A stretch of DNA of 64,000 bases from Saprospiraceae bacterium (GTDB taxonomy: Bacteria > Bacteroidota > Bacteroidia > Chitinophagales > Saprospiraceae): assembly GCA_016714895.1 (NCBI GenBank), contig JADKBV010000001.1, forward strand, positions 682,001 to 746,000. The letters run 5' to 3'. Position 1 is the first letter of the stretch. Each line of letters begins with the position of its first letter. Shown here piece after piece: positions 1 to 8,514 of the stretch. Below the pieces are notes generated by a model. It was given only the letters and a program-made list of their open reading frames with translations. It was not told the DNA's origin and did no database searches. A program made the translations under genes and the position numbers.

Positions 1-902
1 TTGGTGGTGTGCAGATGGTTTTTTTCGGTGATTTATTTCAATTACCTCCTGTGGTGGCGACGCCTTTTGAAAAAGAATATTTCCGCACCACGTACACTTC
101 GCCCTATTTTTTCAGTGCATTGTGTATGGCGGAAACAGATTTTGTTCTTTTGGAACTATTTGAAGAATATCGTCAGACCGACCGGAAATTCATCCGGTTG
201 CTGGACGCCATCCGCCAAAACGAAATCGACTATGACGATATGACGGAACTCAACGAACGATATGTCGATGTACCCGAAAACAAAGATTTTTATATTACAT
301 TATGCAGCCGGAATGACATTGCCAATCAGATCAACCAACGGGAACTGGACCAGATCACCCAACCGGTATTTGAGTATCATGCCTATGTGGAAGGCGACTT
401 TGTGGCTCAGTTGTTTCCTACAGATTTTGTATTGCGTTTGAAAAGAGATGCCCAGGTGATGTTTATCAAAAATGACATCAATAAACAATATGTCAATGGA
501 ACCATAGGAAAAATAAAACACCTTGAAGACGATAAAATCACCGTATCAGTTTTGAATCAAAACAATGAAGTCGTTGATGTGGATATCGACAAAACGGAAT
601 GGGAAATCATCCGTTACGAGCAGGACCACCAGTACCCGCTGCGCATTAATGCCAAAACCGTCGGATTATACCGGCAATACCCTCTGAAGCTGGCCTGGGC
701 GATAACCATTCATAAAAGTCAGGGAAAAACCTTTGAAAAAGTGATAATTGACCTGGGGCAGGGTGCATTTGAAGCCGGTCAAACCTATGTGGCATTGAGT
801 CGGTGTAAATCTTTTGAAGGTATCATCCTGAAATCTCCGGTAAAACCAAGAGACATCTTTGTCAATCCTGAGATCGTGGAATTTTACCAAAGGATGAGAT
901 AA
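1..902 (+). CDS. PIF1-like SF1B helicase, 3' part only
   Basis: The frame is open from the window edge, so the N-terminus with the Walker A motif lies outside. What remains shows SF1B helicase motifs: GDLFQLPPV (motif III, Gln sensor) at the very start, IHKSQGKTF (motif V) and YVALSRC (motif VI) near the end. The order and spacing match PIF1/RecD-like DNA helicases, which unwind 5'-3' and act in recombination, replication fork and G-quadruplex processing. The apparent GTG at position 9 encodes an internal Val rather than a start, because the conserved frame continues upstream of it. It converges with the thioredoxin gene, leaving about 60 bp between stops. Family assignment is firm; the precise cellular role is inferred. 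Confidence 0.88.
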   Translation, partial: GGVQMVFFGDLFQLPPVVATPFEKEYFRTTYTSPYFFSALCMAETDFVLLELFEEYRQTDRKFIRLLDAIRQNEIDYDDMTELNERYVDVPENKDFYITLCSRNDIANQINQRELDQITQPVFEYHAYVEGDFVAQLFPTDFVLRLKRDAQVMFIKNDINKQYVNGTIGKIKHLEDDKITVSVLNQNNEVVDVDIDKTEWEIIRYEQDHQYPLRINAKTVGLYRQYPLKLAWAITIHKSQGKTFEKVIIDLGQGAFEAGQTYVALSRCKSFEGIILKSPVKPRDIFVNPEIVEFYQRMR

Positions 903-964
903 TAAAGGTGTTTTTAATCTGGACTTTGCAGAAAGCTCATTTGATGGACAGAAAACGAACCCTT

Positions 965-1270
965 TTAAACTGCCTTTTCGATGACTTCAACCAATTGGTT
1001 CAGGGACACCATACCGGATTGTCTCCAAACCGGTTTTCCGCTTTTATATAAAATAAACGTCGGAACGCCCATGATCTGCAGGTTTTGTGCCAAGGCGGGA
1101 TTTTTGTCCACGTCAATTTTGATAATTTTTGCCTTCTCCCCTACTTTGCCGGCCAATTGTTGTAATACCGGGCTCATAGCTTTACAAGGTCCACACCATT
1201 CTGCTGAAAAATCGACTAATGTAGGAGTATCGTCACCGATGATATCTGAAAAACTTTTTTTATTGCTCAT
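965..1270 (-). CDS. trxA: thioredoxin
   Basis: A 101-aa single-domain thioredoxin. The active site WCGPCK is at residues 25-30 and the cis-proline in MGVPTF at about residue 70, both canonical. It reduces protein disulfides in the cytoplasm with electrons from thioredoxin reductase. I start it at the ATG giving MSNKKSF. The longer in-frame extension to 1336 would run through the predicted promoter and adds a non-conserved N-terminus. A TAnnTTTG-type -7 element and a perfect palindrome lie immediately upstream, which suggests dedicated regulation. No signal peptide is seen. It is monocistronic, converging with the helicase gene. Confidence 0.93.
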   Translation of the reverse strand: MSNKKSFSDIIGDDTPTLVDFSAEWCGPCKAMSPVLQQLAGKVGEKAKIIKIDVDKNPALAQNLQIMGVPTFILYKSGKPVWRQSGMVSLNQLVEVIEKAV

Positions 1271-1311
1271 GATAAAATGATTTGGTTTGATATGTTTTTT
1301 AAAATATACTA

Positions 1312-1319
1312 CAAAGGTA
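1312..1319 (-). promoter_or_regulatory. -7 promoter element of thioredoxin gene
   Basis: On the minus strand this reads TACCTTTG, matching the Bacteroidota sigma-ABfr -7 consensus TAnnTTTG. It lies about 42 bp upstream of the trxA ATG. A TTG at the usual -33 spacing is not evident, so activator or operator control is possible. Confidence 0.5.
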
Positions 1320-1340
1320 GGTATGAAAGACAACAAAAAC

Positions 1341-1356
1341 TGTAACCAATGTTACA
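1341..1356. promoter_or_regulatory. perfect palindrome, candidate operator of trxA
   Basis: TGTAAC and GTTACA form a perfect 6-4-6 dyad, with CAAT between the arms on the plus strand. It sits just upstream of the trxA -7 element, in the region a -33 box and a regulator would occupy. The regulator is unknown; the position suggests an activator or redox repressor site. Confidence 0.45.
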
Positions 1357-1373
1357 GCAGGAATTCTTCCATT

Positions 1374-1620
1374 TAGGGTCTGCTGAAAAACACAAAAAAT
1401 ATTAATAATGAATATCTTATGTTAAATTTTCATTTATGTAAGTGTACTGCTATAACAACATATATTGAAATTTCGTGCATCTAATTTCCTTACTAAACAT
1501 GTTTTTTGTTAGCCAGCAATAAACCATCTTCTGCGTTTAAGGCAAATCGAGGTATTTTTATACATCTTCTTTGCCTTCGCCTTGAATCTGATTCATTGCT
1601 GACTTTTTCAGCAAACCCTA
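1374..1620. mobile_element. MITE-like element with 17-bp terminal inverted repeats
   Basis: The left end TAGGGTCTGCTGAAAAA (1374-1390) and the reverse complement of the right end (1604-1620) match at 16 of 17 positions. The 247-bp interior has no coding potential but includes an internal CAGCAAT/ATTGCTG inverted pair. GGGTnTGCTGAAAAA-type ends are typical of IS transposon termini. Both ends carry TA, compatible with a TA target duplication. It fills most of the gap between trxA and the next gene, so a non-autonomous element or a deleted IS is the simplest reading. Confidence 0.65.
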
Positions 1621-1635
1621 TTTATTCCTGAGATT

Positions 1636-1896
1636 TTAAGAAGGAAAATCTTTTTTACTCATTTTGTTTCTAAGCGTGATAAAAGAAAGACGTAACAAGA
1701 GGAAAAACGGGGTCGCATGCATAAAAAAGTCAAAATAGTCCATAGGTTGCATACCAACGCCACCACCTAAGAGCCAGCGCACTTTGCCGAAGATGTGTGG
1801 TTCGGGAACAAAAGGAGCCAATCCGAGGGTAAGGCAAGCCAAAATGACCATTGGCCATTCGTCTATAAAGGGAATTTTCTTTTTATCAGTTGTCAT
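1636..1896 (-). CDS. small two-helix membrane protein (often annotated RND transporter)
   Basis: An 86-aa protein starting at MTTDKKKIPF. A hydrophobic segment follows the conserved start PFIDEWPMVILACLTLGLAP. Then comes PEPHIFGKVRWLLGG, a GMQPMDYFDFF motif and a second hydrophobic stretch. This conserved arrangement occurs in small proteins labelled RND transporter in databases, although they are too short to be RND pumps. Function is unknown. The ATG at 1896 is preferred over 1914 because a TAnnTTTG element overlaps the longer start. It lies directly beside the MITE-like element, which may have replaced its native downstream sequence. Confidence 0.7.
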   Translation of the reverse strand: MTTDKKKIPFIDEWPMVILACLTLGLAPFVPEPHIFGKVRWLLGGGVGMQPMDYFDFFMHATPFFLLLRLSFITLRNKMSKKDFPS

Positions 1897-1911
1897 GTTT
1901 TGAATTTGGCA

Positions 1912-1919
1912 CAAAGGTA
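1912..1919 (-). promoter_or_regulatory. -7 promoter element of small membrane protein gene
   Basis: TACCTTTG on the minus strand, 16 bp upstream of the chosen ATG, giving a very short leader. No clear -33 TTG at standard spacing. Confidence 0.42.
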
Positions 1920-1962
1920 ATAAGGTCCTTTGAATGTTTTGGTAACTATGGTCACATTGGAG

Positions 1963-2052
1963 AATTGTTTGATTTGTGATAATTGTTTGATTTGTGATAA
2001 TTGTTTGATTTGTGATAATTGTTTGAATTGTAAGAATTGTTTGATTTGTTGG
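1963..2052. repeat. 18-bp tandem repeat, five units
   Basis: Five consecutive 18-bp units, consensus AATTGTTTGATTTGTGAT. The first three are identical, the fourth and fifth diverged by a few bases. The array is open in one plus-strand frame and would encode a Cys-rich hexapeptide repeat (NCLICD). No promoter, homology or codon signal supports translation, so I treat it as a minisatellite. Confidence 0.8.
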
Positions 2053-2119
2053 AATTGGGTCGACACGTCGTACTGTGAGTCGAAAATTTCGAGCTGTGCG
2101 GACTATTGGATGAGTTGAT

Positions 2120-2862
2120 TATGTGATAAGTCGGGCCGACAATGCGTAAACCTACCTACAAATCAAGGTCTGGAGAAAATGGATGGGGACTTTAAATTTA
2201 TTTTAATTACCTATCCGACCTGTTTTACGCGATCAGGGGTTTTTCACTTTAACAAAAGGGGTATCAACTACTTTGTGGGTGTTCAACAAATGTGTAAAAG
2301 CTAAAATCAGTGTCAAAAGGACATTTGTTAAACTGACAAATGTCAAAATCACTTTTTTTACAAATACCTTTATTGAAAAAATCCGATATTTTATGGCAAG
2401 GCATCGGATTTTAAAAGAGAAATTTTTGGGTAGTTGACCCAAATTTGTCATTTTTCGAAAATACCAAAAGAGGTGAGATTTGAACTACTTATATGTATCA
2501 TGGTAAGAGATAGAAGGTAAAACATGAACCAAACTTTGGATATTACTCCCAAAACTCCCACTATCTTTTCAATTTATACGTAGAAACAAACACTTGATGT
2601 TTATTATTGAATTCGGGGAATTAACATATCGCACCTAAGGGGCTACAAAAAGATAGTTCCTCTGGAGCTAATGCTGGGAAGCTCCGATGAAACTGATTTT
2701 ATGGGGGCAGACAAAATTACAAAATATTTTGCACCCTAATTGATTTTTTAATTGGATTTTGTCACCATAATGGCGAGTAGTTTATCATACCATAGGTTTA
2801 GCCATGTTCCTAGTACCATAGGAGCGGTATATTTATAACCGCAGATAATGGGGCGCAATCTG
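2120..2862. other. 743-bp gene-free stretch with small hairpins
   Basis: No convincing gene. The right half holds structured sequence: GGAGCT/AGCTCC arms (2664-2669 and 2680-2685), two copies of ACCATAGG (starting about 2790 and 2814), and a GCGGT/ACCGC hairpin (2824-2842). Phrases such as CGCACCTAAGGGGC resemble interspersed repeats seen between genes in Bacteroidota. A 72-codon minus-strand frame at 2233-2451 has no supporting evidence. Confidence 0.4.
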
Positions 2863-4029
2863 CTATTTTAAATAATTTTCTACAAAACGAACCAAGTCGT
2901 CGCCATGAAGGTTTTTGGCGACAATTTTTCCTTTTTCATCGACCAGGTAATTGGCAGGGATGGTGGTCATTTTTAAGGTATCGAAAACAGGAGAATCATC
3001 ACCCTGAAGGTGCGACGCATGTTTCCACTTGTTTACACCGTCTTTTTGTATAGCCTGCAACCAAGCTTTTTCGCTGGAATCGAGGGCATAACCGACGATC
3101 GTAAAACCTTTCTCCTGAAATCTTTCCCACAAAGGGACCAATATATCTCTGTTTTCTTTCCTGCATGGTGCACACCAGGAAGCCCACAAATCAAAAAGGG
3201 TTAGTTTTTGTCCGTATAAGGAAGATAAAACAACTGTATCTCCATAACTCATAGGTAATAACAATTCCGGCAAAACCAAACCTACAGCAGGTGGCAGACG
3301 ATTCGACAAAACACAAATCTGTTTTGTCCATTCATGTTGAGGAGCGACTTCATGTAACGAGCTACAGATACCATCTACTTCTTCCGCCAATCTTTCGTAA
3401 TCACCATTGGGTGCACACCATCGCAAGGCCAGCCCTTTCAGATAAACATTGTTATGGCTTCTGACCACCTCCCACATCCCTTGCTGCCATTTTTTTTTGG
3501 CATTTTCGATTTCCGGAAGTTGTTCTTCAGATGCTGTTGTTTCCACTTCTTTAAACTTTTTGAAACCCTCTACCCTTTTCTGACAAAGATCAACCAAAAT
3601 AATGTTTTCGGATACATCACCCGACACTTTGTATTGTTCCAACATAGCCGAAGCATCTGACGAGATAATCACCTTGTCACCGTCCCCGTACATAAAAGGC
3701 AGATAATTGGAGCGGGTCGGATCGTCATTTTCCAATCGGTTTAAAAACTTTTCTCCTTTTTTCTGCACTGCCAGTACATACAGTTTTTTTTCACCCCCGG
3801 AAGGCATTTTAGAAAAAGAAAAATTCCCGTCTTCATCGACTTTTGTTGAATCAATGACCTTGCCTTCAAAAGAAGAAACCAAAGTAGAAAATGATTTGGT
3901 TTCGATCAGATAGACCATTTTATGTAATCCCTGATCCGAAAAACGGATTTTACCGGACACAGGAGGAGTTTGACAACCGGCACCCAAACAAAAACAAAAA
4001 GAAATAAAAGTCAATATACGTAACATCAT
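2863..4029 (-). CDS. TlpA-family thiol-disulfide oxidoreductase lipoprotein
   Basis: A 388-aa protein with a lipoprotein signal (hydrophobic start, lipobox ending at Cys19 in LGAGC). The N-terminal half resembles the DUF4369-type beta domain common in Bacteroidota TlpA proteins. The C-terminal ~140 residues are a thioredoxin fold with WASWCAPC and a cis-Pro TTIPANYLVDEKG motif. Such proteins are envelope-anchored and reduce or shuffle disulfides in periplasmic or cytochrome-maturation substrates. The partner is not identifiable here. It is transcribed divergently from the outer-membrane protein gene at 4246. The two adjacent Met codons at 4029 and 4026 are equivalent starts. Confidence 0.87.
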   Translation of the reverse strand: MMLRILTFISFCFCLGAGCQTPPVSGKIRFSDQGLHKMVYLIETKSFSTLVSSFEGKVIDSTKVDEDGNFSFSKMPSGGEKKLYVLAVQKKGEKFLNRLENDDPTRSNYLPFMYGDGDKVIISSDASAMLEQYKVSGDVSENIILVDLCQKRVEGFKKFKEVETTASEEQLPEIENAKKKWQQGMWEVVRSHNNVYLKGLALRWCAPNGDYERLAEEVDGICSSLHEVAPQHEWTKQICVLSNRLPPAVGLVLPELLLPMSYGDTVVLSSLYGQKLTLFDLWASWCAPCRKENRDILVPLWERFQEKGFTIVGYALDSSEKAWLQAIQKDGVNKWKHASHLQGDDSPVFDTLKMTTIPANYLVDEKGKIVAKNLHGDDLVRFVENYLK

Positions 4030-4187
4030 ATCTGCTGATCGTAAAAAATTATAAAGATTCTGTTCTATACTTTATTTAGCCTTCACAAATCCAGCTTATG
4101 CTTCGTATGTTAAAAAAAATATTACAGAATTCAGGTCAAAATTACAAAATCTTCAACGAATCGCCACAAAAAACATAATTCTCACTT

Positions 4188-4221
4188 TTTGGTTAGGATT
4201 CTGTTCAAAAATGTACCTTTG
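4188..4221 (+). promoter_or_regulatory. promoter of outer-membrane beta-barrel gene
   Basis: TTTG (4188-4191) and TACCTTTG (4214-4221) are separated by 22 bp, close to the Bacteroidota -33/-7 arrangement. The ATG follows 24 bp downstream. Confidence 0.55.
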
Positions 4222-4245
4222 TCGTCTAAACTTAATTTTTTCACC

Positions 4246-5001
4246 ATGGTAAAGCAGATCATTTTTGGCATCTTTTGTTTGTTTTTTTTGAACAATACGG
4301 CATTCAGCCAGAAAAAAGAATTAATCCTAAGTACCGGTATTGGTATCAATCCGGCTTTGTTGGACAATCAGACTGAATGGATCATTGATGAATCTTTTAC
4401 CAGGGTTATTCCGGTAATGCTTGACTTTAATTACCGGTTTTTTTTGGAAAAAAAATTCCGCTTAATTGCCGGAACCGGACTTCATTACACCAATAATCGT
4501 TTCCTGCAACCTGTCACTTCAGACTATTTCGGTTATAATGTGGATGATGTCATTTTTTATCAAAAACATCTGGTTATCCCAATCCGCCTTGGAGGAGAAG
4601 TAAAGTTTGGTTCGCGGAATACCCTTGGCTTTTATTACCAACTGAAATATAATCTGGCATTACAAAACGAAAAATCATATTCGGAAAGTAACCAAACGTC
4701 CATATCGGGTAGCCTGACTTATGATTACCAACTAACAAACCGGACAGACAATTTTTTGTCGCATCAGCTGTCTTTGTTTGGCAACATGCATTTGTTTTCA
4801 GGGCACTTTCTCACCTGGTCTTTCGGGTATGAATTCCGACCTGTTTCAGGAAATTATGACTATTCGACCGGACAGTCGCAAAGGTTGACGGACCAGAATA
4901 CCGGTGCCGTTACGACCATCGATACCCGGTCAGAAATCAATAATGAAGAGATCAAAAACAATCTCCTTCACGTTGGAATAGGATTGTCCAAACAATTTTA
5001 A
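4246..5001 (+). CDS. outer-membrane beta-barrel protein
   Basis: A 251-aa protein with a clear signal peptide (MVKQIIFGIFCLFFLNNTAFSQ region, cleavage near AFSQ). The mature part alternates polar and hydrophobic residues with aromatic-rich strands such as GFYYQLKYNLAL and FLTWSFGYEFRP, and ends in Phe (LSKQF), typical of OMPs inserted by the BAM complex. It resembles the PorT/OmpW-like small barrels abundant in Bacteroidota, but no subfamily can be assigned. The start at 4246 is chosen for the signal peptide and the upstream promoter; the frame extends to 4189 but would include the promoter. Confidence 0.75.
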   Translation: MVKQIIFGIFCLFFLNNTAFSQKKELILSTGIGINPALLDNQTEWIIDESFTRVIPVMLDFNYRFFLEKKFRLIAGTGLHYTNNRFLQPVTSDYFGYNVDDVIFYQKHLVIPIRLGGEVKFGSRNTLGFYYQLKYNLALQNEKSYSESNQTSISGSLTYDYQLTNRTDNFLSHQLSLFGNMHLFSGHFLTWSFGYEFRPVSGNYDYSTGQSQRLTDQNTGAVTTIDTRSEINNEEIKNNLLHVGIGLSKQF

Positions 5002-5014
5002 ACCCGGATTATCT

Positions 5015-6676
5015 TCAGTTTTTACCTTTTTCTTTGGCCCAACTGTCTTTGAGTCCTACCGTTTTATTGAATACTACCAATCCGGGTTTTGAATCCTGAT
5101 CTACGGCAAAATACCCATGACGAAGGAATTGATATTGTTTGCCGACCGCAGTGGTGGTCTCCATACCGGAGTCGATTTTAGCTCCTTTGACAACCGTGAG
5201 AGAATCGCGGTTGACATGTTCCATAAAATCTTCGACCCCTTCTCCGGGACTTGGATGGGTAAACAAACGGTCATAAATCCGGATTTCGCAGTCTTTGGCA
5301 TCCGATGCATTGACCCAATGAATGGTTCCTTTGGCTTTGAGTCCTGAGGTGTCACTGCCACTTCTGCTTTCCGGAAAATAGGTGGCATATATTCGGGTAA
5401 TGACTCCGTTTTCATCTTCGTCAAAACCTGTACATTCGACAATAAATGCATGTTTGAGCCTTACCAATCCCCCGGGTTTCATCCGGAAATAATTGGAAGG
5501 CGCATCTTTCATAAAGTCTTCCCTTTCGATAAAAATTTCATTGGAAAACAAGATCTCCCTGTGTCCGGATGCCGGATCTTCGGGATTGAGTTCCATAGAA
5601 AGTTTTTCAACACCTTCCGGAAAATTGGTAATCGTCAAAGGCACCGGGTCCAACACCACCATGGTTCTTTCTGCCGTTTTGTTGAGTTCGTCGCGAACAC
5701 ATGCTTCCAACAGATTGATTTCAATGGTATTTTCTCTTTTGGCAACTCCGGCTTTATCACAGAATATCCGGATAGCCATCGGAGGATATCCTCGCCGTCT
5801 CATCCCGGAAATGGTAGGCATCCTTGGATCATCCCAACCGGTCACGATTCCATCCTGCACCAGTTTGAGCAATTTCCTTTTGGAAGTAATCATATATTCC
5901 ACATTCATCCGGGCAAATTCTGTTTGTTTGCTAGGGAATATCTCCAATTTTTCGATAAACCAATCGTACAAAGGCCTGTGGTGGATAAATTCCAAAGAAC
6001 AAAGAGAATGGGTGATTTCTTCAATAGAATCTGACTGCCCGTGCGCAAAATCATACATCGGATAGATACACCATTGGTCACCTGTCCGATGATGATGTTC
6101 GTGTTTGATTCGGTATATGATAGGGTCTCGCATCAACATATTGGGAGATGACATATCGACATTTGCCCTGAGCACTCTCGACCCGTCAGGAAATTCGCCG
6201 TTTCGCATTCTTTCAAACAAGTCCAGATTTTCTTCGATGGTACGGGACTTGTAGGGACTGTCTTTGCCGGGTTCTGTAGGTGTACCTTTTTGAGCAGCTA
6301 TCTCTTCCGGTGTTGAGTCATCGACATAAGCCAACCCTTTTTTGATAAGGGTGACTGCAAATTGATACAGCTTTTCAAAATAATCTGAAGCATACAATTC
6401 TTCTTTCCAGGCAAAACCAAGCCAGCTGATATCTTTTTTGATGTTTTCCACATATTCTGTATCTTCAGTCGTGGGATTGGTATCGTCAAACCGCAGATTG
6501 GTAGCACCATTGTATTTTTCGGCGAGTCCAAAACTGACACATATGGCTTTGGCGTGTCCGATGTGCAGATAACCATTTGGCTCAGGAGGGAAACGGGTCA
6601 ATACCCTACCCTCGTGTTTTCCGTTGGCAATATCTTCTTCTATGATTTGTTCGATAAAATTTAAAGAATCGTTCAT
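5015..6676 (-). CDS. glnS: glutaminyl-tRNA synthetase
   Basis: A 553-aa class I synthetase that charges tRNA-Gln with glutamine. The HIGH signature is at residues 38-41 within PPEPNGYLHIGHAKA. The KMSKS-equivalent reads ITSKRKL near residue 263, as is usual for GlnRS (MSKRKL in E. coli). Residues such as DDTNP and QWCIYPMYDFAHG are GlnRS/GluRS subgroup markers. The C-terminal anticodon-binding beta-barrels are present and length is normal. It is the last gene of a six-gene operon, 14 bp after argS. The presence of GlnRS implies direct tRNA-Gln charging. Confidence 0.96.
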   Translation of the reverse strand: MNDSLNFIEQIIEEDIANGKHEGRVLTRFPPEPNGYLHIGHAKAICVSFGLAEKYNGATNLRFDDTNPTTEDTEYVENIKKDISWLGFAWKEELYASDYFEKLYQFAVTLIKKGLAYVDDSTPEEIAAQKGTPTEPGKDSPYKSRTIEENLDLFERMRNGEFPDGSRVLRANVDMSSPNMLMRDPIIYRIKHEHHHRTGDQWCIYPMYDFAHGQSDSIEEITHSLCSLEFIHHRPLYDWFIEKLEIFPSKQTEFARMNVEYMITSKRKLLKLVQDGIVTGWDDPRMPTISGMRRRGYPPMAIRIFCDKAGVAKRENTIEINLLEACVRDELNKTAERTMVVLDPVPLTITNFPEGVEKLSMELNPEDPASGHREILFSNEIFIEREDFMKDAPSNYFRMKPGGLVRLKHAFIVECTGFDEDENGVITRIYATYFPESRSGSDTSGLKAKGTIHWVNASDAKDCEIRIYDRLFTHPSPGEGVEDFMEHVNRDSLTVVKGAKIDSGMETTTAVGKQYQFLRHGYFAVDQDSKPGLVVFNKTVGLKDSWAKEKGKN

Positions 6677-6690
6677 TTTTTATATTTTAA

Positions 6691-8505
6691 TTACATTCTG
6701 TCAGGCATATTGATGCCCAAAAGGTAAAGAGAAGTTTTTAATGCCAAAGCCACCTCTTTGCTGAGCTGCAATCTGAAAGTTTTCAATGTTTCAGACTCTG
6801 CGCCCAATATCCGGGTTTCGTGGTAATATTTATGAAATTCTTTTGCCAATGCATATGCATAGTTGGCCACGCCGGAAGGTTCGTATTGTTTTGCTGCTGC
6901 TGCCACCACTTCCGGAAAAGTCATCAACAGTTGAATCAACGTTTTTTCGCCTTCATTGAGCGTTTCAGGAAAGGATAGAACTTTGGTTTGCTGTTCTGTT
7001 TCGGATTTTCTGAACAAAGATTGTATTCTGACAAAAGCATTCTGGATATAAGGACCCGTGGCGCCCTGCATGTCTACAGATTCTTTGGGGTCAAAAATCA
7101 TTCTTTTCTGAGGCTGCACTTTGATGATAAAAAACTTAATGGCTCCTAAACCGATTTTTGAAAAAATATCTTCTTGTTCTTCATGAGACATGTGCGCCAG
7201 TTCACCTCTTTCTCCGGCATTCTCTTTGGCTTCCACTACGGTACCTTCGCGGGATTTCATACGTCCTGTCGGAAGATCGACCATGCCATAAGACAGGTGA
7301 AACAAACCCTCTGCGTATGGTTCTTCGAGTCTTTTGGCTATTTCAAACAAAACCTTGAAATGGTAGTCCTGTTCGTCAGCGACGGTATAAATCATTTTTT
7401 TGGCACCAAAATCTTCATATCTTTTTTTTGCAGTACCAATATCCTGCGTAATGTAGACGGATGTACCATCACTTCGCAGCACGATTTTTTTGTCCATGCC
7501 GGCATCCTCGAGATTGATCCATACACTTGAGTCAGGTTCGCGATAAAAAACGTTTTTGGTAAGGCCTTCATCGACCACTTTTTTACCCAAAAGGTAGGTA
7601 TCGGATTCGTAATAAACAGAGTCGAAAGAAACGCCGAGTGTCTCATACGTTTTGTCAAATCCATCATAAACCCAACCATTCATTTGTTTCCAAAGTTGGA
7701 TGGTGTTTTCATCTCCTGCTTCCCAATCGAGGAGCATCTGCCGGGCTTCCGCACCAAGGGGAGAGATTTCATTAAAATATTTATTTTTGAAAGCTTTAAA
7801 AAACTCAGATTGTTCCTGATTTTCTTTCTTTTGACTTTCAAATAATTTTGCTCCGGCTTCTGATTCGGCGAAAACCTGGTATTCCTTTACAAATTCCTGT
7901 TCGAATTTTACGTAGTAATCACCGACAAAATGATCGCCTTTGATACCTGAAGAAGCCGGTGTGGCACCGTTGCCCCATTTTTTCCAGGCGAGCATACTTT
8001 TGCAAATGGCTATACCTCTGTCGTTGATGACTTGGGTTGTAATGACTTCATTCCCTTCAAATTGAAGAATTTTACTTACCGACCATCCCAACAAAATATT
8101 GCGGATATGACCGAGGTGAAGCGGTTTATTGGTATTAGGTGAAGAATATTCGACCAAAACCTTTTCTCCGGTTGATTTTCTTTGCGAAAAATAGGTTTCT
8201 TCCTGAATTTTGGCGAAAGCCTCTATCCAGAAAGAATCTTTGAGGGAAATATTGAGAAAACCTTTGACAACGTTGTAAGATGCAACAACCGTTGAGTTTT
8301 CCATCAACCATTTACCGATGGTTTCTCCGATGACTTCAGGAGCTTTGCCAACCTGTTTTACCAATGGAAATACGACAAACGTAGTGTGTCCTTCAAATTC
8401 CTTTTTGGTTTCATTCAGTTGAATGTCCAAACTAACGTGCTCTTTGAGGAGGGTTTCCCGAATAGCACTGTTTAAATCATTTTTAAGAATACTATAAAAT
8501 TCCAT
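6691..8505 (-). CDS. argS: arginyl-tRNA synthetase
   Basis: A 604-aa class I synthetase. The N-terminal Add-1 tRNA-D-loop domain is followed by SSPNTNKPLHLGHIRN with the HIGH-equivalent at residues 130-133. GRMKSREGTVV serves as the KMSKS-type loop. The C-terminal DALR anticodon-binding domain ends with YLLGINMPDRM, the standard ArgRS terminus. It lies 9 bp after the antiporter gene and 14 bp before glnS, so all are co-transcribed. Nothing unusual in length or motifs. Confidence 0.96.
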   Translation of the reverse strand: MEFYSILKNDLNSAIRETLLKEHVSLDIQLNETKKEFEGHTTFVVFPLVKQVGKAPEVIGETIGKWLMENSTVVASYNVVKGFLNISLKDSFWIEAFAKIQEETYFSQRKSTGEKVLVEYSSPNTNKPLHLGHIRNILLGWSVSKILQFEGNEVITTQVINDRGIAICKSMLAWKKWGNGATPASSGIKGDHFVGDYYVKFEQEFVKEYQVFAESEAGAKLFESQKKENQEQSEFFKAFKNKYFNEISPLGAEARQMLLDWEAGDENTIQLWKQMNGWVYDGFDKTYETLGVSFDSVYYESDTYLLGKKVVDEGLTKNVFYREPDSSVWINLEDAGMDKKIVLRSDGTSVYITQDIGTAKKRYEDFGAKKMIYTVADEQDYHFKVLFEIAKRLEEPYAEGLFHLSYGMVDLPTGRMKSREGTVVEAKENAGERGELAHMSHEEQEDIFSKIGLGAIKFFIIKVQPQKRMIFDPKESVDMQGATGPYIQNAFVRIQSLFRKSETEQQTKVLSFPETLNEGEKTLIQLLMTFPEVVAAAAKQYEPSGVANYAYALAKEFHKYYHETRILGAESETLKTFRLQLSKEVALALKTSLYLLGINMPDRM

Positions 8506-8514
8506 TATATAATT

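Noticed and set aside
1930..2118. Cys-rich 62-aa frame over the 18-bp repeat
   Set aside because: Open only because the repeat length is a multiple of three; no promoter or conserved flank supports a gene.
2233..2451. 72-aa minus-strand frame
   Set aside because: A/T-rich, no start context, homology or promoter; more likely a chance frame in repeat-rich DNA.
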